A stretch of DNA of 64,000 bases from Aplectana chamaeleonis (taxonomy: Eukaryota; Nematoda; Chromadorea; Rhabditida; Cosmocercidae): contig JAPDOI010000021.1 in assembly GCA_029168955.1 (NCBI GenBank), forward strand, positions 3,524,501 to 3,588,500, written 5' to 3'. The position numbers were made by a program, and so were the translations under genes. The notes beneath the pieces are model-generated. The model ran no database searches and was not told where the DNA came from. It saw only the letters and a program-made list of their open reading frames with translations. Below, piece by piece: positions 40,418-50,139 of this stretch (the first letter of the stretch is position 1; each line of letters starts with the position of its first letter).

Positions 40418-42170
40418 TCACTCATCCTCCGTCCTCAAGTACTGTTCCACTATACGCTTGAAGGAGCCCAGGTCTGTTGGCAGATTGCCCTTTTTGAGCA
40501 GTTTTTCCAATTCACTGCCAGCTCTGTTAGTAAAGAAATGGTGCCTAACACTCTTCCTAGCCGGGTTTCGGACTAGTTTGAAACTGATACCTCTAGTGGT
40601 GGATGCCCTCATTTTGAGAAAAGCGTTTGGCCGAAGGCCAGTATGTCCATTCAATACTCTACCTTATACATCATCAAAAGATCAAACCTTCTCCTTCTGC
40701 ACGCCAGCGTTTCCAATCTGAATTTTGCGTTCCCAGCATTACTACTGGGTATGTTTTCATAATTAAATCCCAAAAATCTTATCATTAACTTACGTGTGAA
40801 ACTATTTTGTACCTTCTCCAACGCTTTAATAGTAGAGACCTTATGAGGGTTTGATATCACAGTTCCATACTCAAGAAGGGGCCTGATATAGATTTTGTAG
40901 GCGTTCAAGAGCACCTTTTCGTTTCTAGTAGAGAGTGCCCTGAACAGGCAATACATAACCTTATTTGCTTTAGACACTGCCTTCGTACAATGAGCGTCAA
41001 AAGTGAGATCTTTTTGAAGCAGGAAGCCGAGATCCATTATTTCGTCAACAATCTGAAGCTGCTGATCTTCAGCAGTACATATATATGGCTTCTGAACTAC
41101 TTTTGCCAATATGCAAAACCTTCGTTTTTTCTTTAGACAGTATCATCTTCCAATTTTTGGACCACTTTATAACCTCATCCAAAGCCTTTTGCAAGCACTC
41201 CTTGTCAGCTATTGATTGAATTGGGGAAAATATTTTGAAATCATCAGCTAAAGCCGAGCATTTCACCTTACCAAAGGATACGATTCGTGGTAGTTCATAA
41301 GTGAAGATATTGAACAAAGTTGGGGATAGAACTCCTCCCTGCGGTACACCACTGCAAACAGGCCTTGAATCAGAAAAAGTGGAGTTAACGCGGACAACAA
41401 AAGATCTATCGCTCAAGAACGCTCTGATCCATGCTACTATCCTCAGGTGAACACCAACGCGTGTGAGTTTAGACATGAGTTTTGCATGCGAAACCCTATC
41501 AAAAGCCCTCGAAAAATCTATATAGATAACGTCAACCTATTTACCTTCATCCACGTAATTGGTCCATTCATTCAGCGACTGCAACATAGCCGTCACAGTA
41601 GACTTTTGCCTCTGGAAACCATGCTGAACATGCGAAATGATTGAATGGTCCTCCAAATGCTTGCACACTCTTACCTTGAGGATTTTCTCGAACAACCTAC
41701 CAAAAATTGAAGTTATGCTAACTGGTCTGAAGTTCTCGGGATTAGTGTAGGGTGGTTTCTTAGGTATAGGGGTCACAAAAGCAACCCGCCGAACCTCCGG
41801 GACCTCTGCAAGCATGAAAGACAGGTTGAAAATATGTGTTAATGGGCCTACAATAATGGGTGCTACCTGTTTGATGAATTTCAGAGGAACATGATCAGGG
41901 GTGTCAGAGAACGAGTTGGGTCACTTCATAAAGATCATGAACTTCTTCTGGGTGAAACCAGACGGAGTCCGTCATGACCGCAAAATCTGGTGTGTATTCC
42001 ATAGTATCATCAAAATAATCATCCTTGCAAAATGCTTTTTCAAAAACAGTTGCCAAAATCTCAGACCTCTCTTTGTCGTTAGTGATCATAGACCCTTCAC
42101 TTTCAATTGGTCCTATTCGTGGTCTATCTTTCAGCCTTGAGTTTAAAAGCCTCTTTATTTCCAGATTCAA
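40418..42170 (-). pseudogene. CR1-like reverse transcriptase, frameshifted
   Basis: Blocks seen are VAFVTPIPKK, ENFRPVSITSIFGRLFEK, HGFQRQKST, SRPVCSGVPQGGVLSPTLF, CSALADDFKIF (41238-41257, catalytic), WKMILSKEKTKVLHIG, DLGFLLQKDLTFDAHC and IRPLLEYGTVI. Each change of frame between the pieces marks a frameshift or stop. The catalytic box reads LADD where Y/FADD is usual. The copy is inactive. Confidence 0.82.
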
Positions 42171-42750
42171 TTACCCTCTTTTCAACATTTTTGTTGTACT
42201 TTTTCAATTGTTTTTCAAATTTTAAGCAAACTTCTTTATACACATCCCAATCACTAACCACTTCGGTGGTTTTCGCCTTATCCCAGGTCTGTGATTTTGT
42301 CAAAGCATCAGATGTTCCGGAAGATGACCTTCTTCTTCAGAAACTTCTATGAGAGGCACAAAAAGATAAATACAAAGCTGCAAAATATTGATGAATAGCT
42401 CATATTTAGCATTAACCGAGTCTGTAGCATTAAAGATACCATACCAATCCATGTTGTTTAAATAGTCAGCGATGCTGACAAAGTTAGCGTTCTTAAAATC
42501 TCTTCTTAGCTTCTTATTATCGGCTTTGGGAGGAGTAAGGTTAAGCTCAAAATGCCCTTTGCAGTTACCTAGAATCCCTCTGCAAAAAAGTTATAGGCAT
42601 TTTTCAAAGCCTCGCGGTAAGTTAAGGGTACCCATCAGGCAATTTTCGGAGTATTTTGAAAAATTACCTGATTCCACTCAAAACTTGTATCTATGTAGGG
42701 GTTATCTAGGGTGCTGAGCAACTTTGCGATATCGTTTCGCATAGTCCATG
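40418..42750 (-). mobile_element. CR1-like LINE, minus strand, 5'-truncated
   Basis: Minus-strand pieces in order are 42170-41904 (linker), 41815-41537 (RT fingers), 41476-41069 (palm), 41109-40651 (thumb) and 40654-40418 (C terminus). The endonuclease domain is not recognised, so the copy is probably truncated 5' near 42750. Its C-terminal part matches the fragment at 59062-59720. Confidence 0.82.
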
Positions 42751-43074
42751 ACGAGGATATTAACCTTTTTAAGAGTTTTTGTAACAAAGAAAAGACAACC
42801 TATTTGTCTGAAAAGTAGTACATAGTCGACTCTGAAAAATTTTATAGGCGTTTTACCTTGATTTTCGAATTCATTGCAATTTCATGTCGCAACGACTCTC
42901 CTGATTTTGGAATGGGAGGAAAACCCTGAGTTGGTGCTTAAATTGCGCGGCGGCACGGAAAAACAGGCGCGGCCGTGTGCTGTATTATAGACTCTCCTCT
43001 GCAGGCGAAAACACCGGATAACCGAAAAGAAAGTTCAAGTATGACCTGAATTTCAAGCGAAAGCCATATTTAAG
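42751..43074. other. Stretch without a recognised gene
   Basis: This may include more of the CR1-like element's 5' part, but no endonuclease motif could be read. Confidence 0.3.
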
Positions 43075-43176
43075 AGCTCGCCACCCGCTACCTTTTCGTC
43101 GGCGACCAGCGCTAGGCGAGCGCGCCGACGTGGAGTTGCGAGCGCGCCGCCGTAATGTGGTGAGCGGGTGGCGAGC
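43075..43176. repeat. GC-rich short palindrome
   Basis: GCTCGCCACCCGCT (from 43075) is matched by AGCGGGTGGCGAGC (to 43176), with GCGCGCC-rich sequence between. A third copy of GCTCGCCACC starts near 43191. Probably a small MITE. Confidence 0.65.
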
Positions 43177-43199
43177 GCCAGCATGCCAGTGCTCGCCAC

Positions 43200-45100
43200 C
43201 TGCTAGGAATAACGTGTCATGGAAACGGATGAAGGAATGGTGACCAATAGAGAAAATACAAAAACAACCACACCATCACCTGAGTGATTGAACACATATT
43301 TGATTAATTAAAAATGAAAATGTCGTCGTTGTGAGTATTTGCCTCATTTACAATCCATCAGAAGCTGGGCAGGGCTTGGCCATCTTCGAGTTCATGGTAC
43401 AATCAAGATCGATCTCGGTACTGTAAGTAAATTGAAAGTTGACCAACGTGAAACTGAACACTATAGACTAGACATCACAAAGCAAATTCAGCACTTACAT
43501 AAGGATCACACGCATCAGAACCCGTTTTTTGACTTCCTGCATGTACGAGCTCACATCCTGCCTAATTTTTTTTTGATCCGGGTTTGTATTTGAAAAACAG
43601 AAGAATTTCAACATTGGTAATGTGTTACTCAAAAAAGTTCATTAAATTAATACGTACGTGCTATAAAGTTATCGAGCGTTCCCGTTTCGCTGTAGGGAAA
43701 TGAGCACATCTTACCGTGAGATGCATAGCTTTGAAACTTAGAGGCACATCACCCACTGAAAGTTGTAAAGTTCAGTTAAATCACACAACTGGTATTGTTA
43801 CTTTAATTTAGCGTGCTTTACAGTTTTTCTCCTTCCTACAAGGTGCCAAAGTTTGAGATTACAAAAACTATTACTTATTCATCATGAAAACCACACTGAT
43901 GTATTATGTCATCGAACAATTTTGTGGCGTGTTCAGACCAGTTCTGGGTTAAATTAGGCGAAAAAAATGATATGACGGTGGATAAGATGGATGAACATTT
44001 CGTGTTGGGGTGGTTTTGGCTCTGTGTGTGGAGGCATCGTTTCCATTGATTACCCACAGGTAATACAGGGGAGCGCCCGAAGAGGCACTCTCGGGTGGGC
44101 GTGTCCCAGTTGGGCGGGTCGACTCCGCCCCTCGGCGCGGACGAGATTGCCTCCAGAGTGCCTGTTTCACGAGTGCTTCGATTTGATTGCGTCCTCACTG
44201 TATTTCTACACTATTCACTTGTATTCCACTAAACTGCAAGGTACTAGATACTGATAGACAGTTGTATTCAACCCCAATAGCAATCCTCCCGATAAACGTT
44301 GATCCCAAATGCATTGATTTGCTAACTCATGAGAGTTTTCATGTTTCATTGTTAACATGAAACTTTTCTTGACCAGCAATATGATGCTATACGTTTCTTT
44401 TTTTCTCCGCAAAGGTAATTTTATGAAAAAGGTGAGTCCTTTTCTCGGATTTCCTTCTATCTTTTTTTATTTAAGAGATATAAATGTTTAATGAAGCATG
44501 ATAAGATCCCTATTCGCATATTGCAGTGACTCTAAATCAGGGTTCGGCATGAGGTGAGGACAAGGCTAAATTTTCTCAGACCCCTCCCCCTCTAAAAGCA
44601 AACTTTTGGCGATTTTCTCAGACCCCCTCACAGAAGCGTTAATAGGTCAAATTTTTGGCGATTTTCTCGGACCTCCTCCCAGGAGTGTTAATTGTGAAAG
44701 ATGTATAATTTGGAGAAGAACAACCATTTCAAAAAAACAAGACATTGACATTGAAACAGATCACGGACGAGGTTTTTCTTGACGAATTGCATGAAGTTGC
44801 CTGCGTTTTTGAAAATCTTAGCTAAAGTAAGGGTTTTGATTATAGTGAAGGCTCTCCTAATGTTGAATGTAATACACATAGGTTCGAACGTGTTTCCAAT
44901 AATTGTGAATGATTCCGGGTTGGAAGCTAAGGTAAATATATGGCGGAAAAGAAGCGTGAAGAAGATGAAGGGATTGGCTAAGTTCAAGAATACGGGATAT
45001 CTCGAAGAAATAAATGTGTTTTTAAATTAATATGAGTTCGTAAATTCATTTCGTAAGTCCAAGAAGAACATGTCACTTCAGATGTATAGACTTCTGGTTC
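43200..45100. other. Long stretch without a recognised gene
   Basis: Frames at 43875-44254 and 44688-45030 show no motif I recognise. A short CAGACCCCCTC-type word repeats at about 44577, 44620 and 44665. No RNA gene is supported. Confidence 0.35.
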
Positions 45101-45750
45101 GAAAGAGCGTCATCTAATCTGGTTACGTTTCGAATTTCATTCTCCGAAACCCACTCATACACCAAACACACGACACGGGTTCGATCCCGCAAAGTGCTTA
45201 ATTTTTGCAAGACGTTAGACCTCACATTTTTTTGCAATGTAAGGGTCACGAAAATAAGATAATCGAGTCGAGAGTGGTAGATTTACCCTATATACCAATT
45301 TTCAGTCTCTAAGATGGACGCTGAAAGGCACTTCCCTGTGTGGCCCACACCTGTCGCAGGTGCGATCGCGCTGGAAGTCTGCATTTTTGCAAGGTATGAG
45401 TCAGTAGAATACGATGAACGAGTCCAGCATGGTCGAGTTATCCCTTATGCTCACTTTCACCGTCCAACATAGATGCTGAACACCGCTACAGTACAAGGCC
45501 TCCCACTGTTATCAGGTGTGGTCCCGCTGAAAAGAGGCATTTTTTAAATTTAGGTGTCATAAGAGTAAGATATTTGAGCCCAGCAAGGTCGATTCACCCT
45601 GTGTGCAATCTTTTACCGCCTCGGCGTAACGCCGAAGAGCGCTACATAGGAAGCGGAACAAGGTAAAAAAACGTAAAAAAAACGTCAAAGTCCACAAATC
45701 TGCAATAGGGTTTTAAAACACCTGTAACCTAACTTCCAAAAGAGTTACCC

Positions 45751-46029
45751 CGGGTTTGAGCAAAACTAAGAAACTAGGTTTGTAACCCTACCAAATGAAA
45801 CTTTACTCGCTCCCAGAGGACGCCCTACAAAAAAATTTACTAGGTGTGGACATTTGATGTTTTGAGCATAAATGTCCACACCTAAATGCACTGGCTAGGT
45901 GTGGACATTTATGCTGAAAACATCAAATGTCCAAACCTAGTAAAATTTTTTGTAAAGCGTCCTCTGGGATCGGTCAAGGTTTCATTTGGTAGGGTTACAA
46001 GCCTAGTTTCTTAGTTTTGCTCAAACCCG
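45751..46029. mobile_element. Hairpin element nested in foldback loop
   Basis: CGGGTTTGAGCAAAACTAAG at 45751 is matched by CTTAGTTTTGCTCAAACCCG ending 46029. Arms are about 130 nt with a very short centre near 45890. A smaller hairpin (AGGTGTGGACATTT / AAATGTCCACACCT) lies inside the left arm. No coding content. Confidence 0.85.
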
Positions 46030-46397
46030 AGATAGCTCATTTGCAACTTAAAGGCAGTGTTCACGAGGATTTTCGTCCCCGAGTTTTTCACATAAAACAA
46101 TGCGTTGGCCTCCAAGTGTTACCAAAATTACGAAGAAACGGCGAGAAACGCTTTAAAACGTCGTATTTCAGTGACATTATTCTATAACATGGACTAGTTG
46201 TCCGGTTCGATGAACATGTTCTTGGTGGTTGTCACCGGTAGAAAATTGGGTCCATCCAAAAATAGAAGATTATTTTATGCAAATCAGGATTATTTAGGGC
46301 TCTAAGGAAAGAACGGAGCAATAGAGAGTAGAGAATTGCAAAGGACGGGTCCACAAAAGATTTCATTGTCACAACAAACACTTTCTGTGATACTTAA

Positions 46398-46853
46398 AGG
46401 CACAGGACACTTAGAAAATTATTTTTGAGTTTTTATGCTTGTCTTGGAGAGGGTCATACGCTGATCACAGTGGTATCTCTGAAATCTTCCAAGACCACCT
46501 AAAAACAGAGTTATGGCTTCTTAAAAATGCCAATACTTTGAGGGTGGAAAAATGGCGGACGAGTTGTCTCAGGCCTGTATTTCTTCTCATTCGCAATCGT
46601 TGCGCGAGAGCGAGCCAGGATAAGGAGACAATCCGGCGATGGACTGAAGAACACGAGTTCTCAAGATTTCATCCATCCATCCAGCCGATATCGAGGTCGA
46701 AAATCCGGAAGGGGGTCGGGCCTGTGGTGGTCGCTTATATCTCGCTTATTTGAAGGAATTGAGATATCGCACTTGGCACGTGCTATACAGGAGGGGTCTA
46801 CTACACAATCAAATAAAAAACACAAAATTCATGTCTGAGGGTGTACTGTGCCT
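46398..46853. mobile_element. Family B MITE, copy 1
   Basis: TTAA (46394-46397) precedes AGGCACAGGACAC; the right end is GTGTACTGTGCCT followed by TTAG. The interior shares words with family A (TCTCTGAAATC, CAAGACC, GGACGAGTTGTC, AGGCCTGTA), so the two families are related although their tips differ after AGGCA. Confidence 0.75.
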
Positions 46854-46876
46854 TTAGGAGGCGGGGTGATACTTAA

Positions 46877-47358
46877 AGGCACAGGACACCCAAAAAATTA
46901 ATTTTCAGATTTCATGCTTATCTTGGAGAGAGTCACAATCTGATCACAGTGGTATCTCTGAAATCGTCCAAGACCCCCTTTGAACATAGTTATGGCTCTT
47001 CAAATATGCCTAGATTTCGAGGGTGAAAAAATGGTGGACGAGTTGTCTCAGGCCTGTATTTCTCTTCATTCGCAATCATTGCGTGGGAGAAAGCCAGGAT
47101 AAGGAGACTATCCGGTAATGGACTGAAGAACGACGACTTGTTGGAATTCATCCATCCATCGATCCGCTATCGAGCTCGAAAATCTGTTAGGGGGTCGGGC
47201 CTGTGGTGGTGAGCGAAGAGGGTCGGGCCTGTGGTGGTCGCTTATTTTTGCTTATTTGGAGGAATTGACATCTCGCACTTGACACGTGCTATACAGGAGA
47301 GGTTTACTACACGATGCAATAAAAAACACAAAATTCATGTCTGAGGGTGTACTGTGCC
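46877..47358. mobile_element. Family B MITE, copy 2
   Basis: This lies directly after copy 1 in the same orientation, with tips AGGCACAGGACACCC and GTGTACTGTGCCT and TTAA on the left. It is diverged from copy 1 and has an internal duplication of GGGTCGGGCCTGTGGTGGT near 47201-47240. Both copies are preceded by GTGATAC, which suggests tandem duplication of a unit that included flank. Confidence 0.75.
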
Positions 47359-48269
47359 TTCAAGGATTTCGTGTACTTCCGGTGAGTTTTTCTCAATTTC
47401 TACGTCATTTTAGTTCTATCCGGGGGCCACTTAATCAATATAGCGAATAATCTCAAAATTGAAGATTATCGTGAACACTGCCTTTAAGTTACAGCTGTTT
47501 TAAAACCCTATTTTAGGTTTGCTGACTTGTAATTTTTTTCACCTTCTCCTTCCCTATATGCAGCGATCTTCAGCGCTAAACTGAGACGGCAAAAGATTGT
47601 ATATAGGGTTAATCGACTACGCTGGACTCAAATATCCTACTCTCGTCACACCTAAATTTCAAAATTGACCATTTCCGGCGAGACCACACCTGAGAAAAGT
47701 GTGAGGCCTCTTACTGTAGCGGTGTTCAACATCTATGTTGGACGGTGAAAGTGAGTATACAGGGTAAATCGACCATGCTGGACTCAAATATCTTACTCTC
47801 ATGACACCTAAACTTAAAAAATGCCCTTTTTCAGCGGGACCACACCTGAGAAAAGTGTGAGGCCTGGTACTGTAGCGGTGTTCAGCGTCTATGTTGGACG
47901 GTGAAAGTGAGTATATGAGATAAATCGACCACGCTGGATTCGACCATCCTATTCTACTGACTCATACTTTGCAAAAATGTAGACATCCAGCGCGATCGCA
48001 CCTGCGACAGGTGTGGGCCACACAGAGAAGAGCCTTTCAGCGTCCATCTTAGAGGCTGAAAATTTGAATATAGGGTAAATCTACCACTCTCGAATCGAAT
48101 ATCTTATTTTCGTGACCCTTACTTTGCAGAAAAATGTGAGGTCTAACGTCTTGCCAAAATTACGGAAATGCAAAATTTTTTGCGGGATCGAACCCGTGTC
48201 GCGTGTTTGGTGTATGAGTGGGTTTCGGAGAATGAAATTTGAAACGTAACCAGATTAAATGACGCTCTT

Positions 48270-49420
48270 TTCAACTAGCGAGTGTTTTTGCCATGTCTGG
48301 TCTGGATAATGTTGAAGCACCTATTTTCGTATCCAACCACTTATTAAAGCGTGTTTTCCATACATTTAAAGTGACCTGTTCTTCTCTGAAAACATATTTA
48401 TTTCTTTAGTACATCTCGTCGTCTTCGCCTTTGCCAATAACTTTATTCATCGCGTCCTCTCTTTTCTTCCGCCCCTATCCGTAGCTTCCAATCTGTTCTT
48501 ATTTGCAATTCAGTACATACACAACTGTCCAGGATACACGCCCAGAACATATGTGCCTTATATTCAATCGTAGGAGAACCTTTACTATTCAACATTTACG
48601 TTAATTTAATTACTACAAGGTTTCTTGTTTTTTACACGGTATTACCGAATCATTCGCAAAAAATTTTTCTAGACAGTATACCTACTACCCACGGTCAGAA
48701 TGGTTCATGTGGTCTCCCGGTGGAGCTCAGACTCCCCTCCCTCCACCATTGCACAGCTCAGATCCCCCGGTGTGGATATCCACACCCCGAGACAAACCCT
48801 GCTCTAAATGTTGCTTACGCTTTAAATCATTTCACCTTCCAATACGCGGTCCCGGAGAAAAATATTTTTTAAAAAACAGTCAAGTGTTATTTGTTTCCTC
48901 CATTCCTTGGTTCACATTTGACTTCATCTATTCCAATTATCCTGCCCCTATGAAAAGACTTTTGAAGCCTCTTGACAACTTTTCATTCCCAAGTAAATTA
49001 ACTGTTTCTGAAAAAATCATAGATATGCCTTAAGCTGGTGACATATTTTTAACGAATTTCCTAAATTATTCGAGTGTTTACTGATTCCTCGTTAGCATTT
49101 TTAGTCACCAATAGAAAAAAATTCGGACGAGTGTTTAAAAATTAATTCTGTGTTAGTTTTATTAGGCAGTAACTTTTGTATAGATCTTTACATATAATTT
49201 GAATGAAGAAATTTAGTGAGTGGTAGTGATCAAAATAAGTACTCGGACCTATTTTTGAAACTTTTGCTTGATCGGATCAATTCCTATCCTGTCCGATAAA
49301 ATTGCTATAGAAATATGAAAACTGTCTGTGATTTATGAATTCGGATTTTTTCAAGCAAAAGCGTAGGTGAACAGTCACATGAAATCGGAAAGAGGAGTTC
49401 GTTCTAAATTTGACGTATAC
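48270..49420. other. Stretch without a recognised gene
   Basis: A 108-codon frame at 48707-49033 is not recognised. No repeat is evident before the gypsy LTR. Confidence 0.35.
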
Positions 49421-49731
49421 TGTGGAGGCGAGAGGTCAGCGCAACCGCTGACCTACCGACCACCGTTGAAGAGGCGTGACATGGGCGGGGCCTAAGGCGT
49501 GAGGGCATAAAAGGAGAGGAATGGCAGGATAGGGAGCCACCTACCCGCGTCACGTCTCCTTGCCTCCCTCTTTGATTTTGGAAGTTCGCATCATTGTTAT
49601 TCTATGCATTGTCATCTTTGTTAAAATTCTATTGTTTAATAAACTCTTATAACTAAGGTGTCGCGTCGTGTAATCGTACTATCGCGAACTACCTAACCCA
49701 CTCGCTAAAAGGGCCTTGTACATCCAGTACA
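49421..49731 (+). repeat. 5' LTR of gypsy element (inferred)
   Basis: The proposed LTR runs from TGTGGAGGCG to AGTACA (TG..CA ends). It contains a TATA-like CATAAAAGG at 49506-49514 and AATAAA at 49638-49643, the expected promoter and polyadenylation signals, and is followed immediately by the primer site. The left boundary is inferred because there is no second LTR to align. Confidence 0.7.
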
Positions 49732-49745
49732 TGGGGGCCGAACCG
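49732..49745 (+). promoter_or_regulatory. Primer-binding site, tRNA-Pro type
   Basis: TGGGGGCCGAACCG directly follows the LTR and is complementary to the 3' end of a nematode-type tRNA-Pro (acceptor GGCCGAA.. / ..TTCGGCC plus CCCA; recalled, not checked). Confidence 0.75.
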
Positions 49746-50139
49746 TTCGAGTGCTAGGTACTAACGATTGTATCGATTACAGTCTGGACTAGTGAGAGAA
49801 GAGTGGACAGCCGGAAGGTTCCAGAGGCTGTGGTCAGGTTGAGGAAGGCCCTAGAAGGTTCTGGTGGGCCAGGAGGATCAAAACAGTTCATCGATTAGCG
49901 TGAGGCTCTTGGGACAAGGGTGCAAAGTAAGCCGCCCGAAACCACAGAATAGCTTAGCTAGGACACTGGAGTAGCGGAGAAAGGTGCAGAAAAGCCGCCT
50001 AGGTGCTACAGTGCGTAAGTGCTGAGGGAGAGTGAGTTAGCTGGGGGATCGAGAGTTGGGACTGCTAGCTATAGGATTGAGGACTGGACTGCCATATTGA
50101 TAGGCGTGGTGTATTTCGCATAGTATCGCAGTCTGTACA

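Larger units (their letters stand above)
46052..47483. mobile_element. Family A MITE carrying two family B insertions
   Basis: TTAA at 46048-46051 and 47484-47487 bracket ends AGGCAGTGTTCACGAG and AATCTTCAAT-adjacent ATCGTGAACACTGCCT. The element is enlarged by two family B elements (46398-46853 and 46877-47358). Without them it would be close to the ~490 bp family length. Confidence 0.75.
45102..48269. mobile_element. Foldback-like giant inverted repeat (~3.2 kb)
   Basis: The left arm (45102 to about 45731) and right arm (about 47488 to 48269) are imperfect reverse complements. The tips are AAAGAGCGTCAT / ATGACGCTCTTT and the innermost pairing is GGGTTTTAAAACA / GTTTTAAAACCC. The right arm is longer because a ~130 bp module (AGTGTGAGGCCT..TGTAGCGGTGTTCA..CTATGTTGGACGGTGAAAG) is present twice (near 47700 and 47840) and once in the left arm (near 45460). 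Long modular arms and no coding interior fit foldback or long-TIR elements. The loop has accumulated a hairpin and three MITEs. Confidence 0.85.

Noticed and set aside
43875..45030. Short frames as small host genes
   Set aside because: No motifs, splice evidence or conservation could be seen; length is within chance expectation for this composition.
45130..45200. A tRNA gene at the GGTTCGATCCC motif
   Set aside because: No A-box, D-arm or acceptor stem could be paired; only the T-arm-like part is present.
46439..46753. A 104-codon frame as a host gene
   Set aside because: It lies wholly within family B MITE copy 1 and the same frame is not kept in copy 2.
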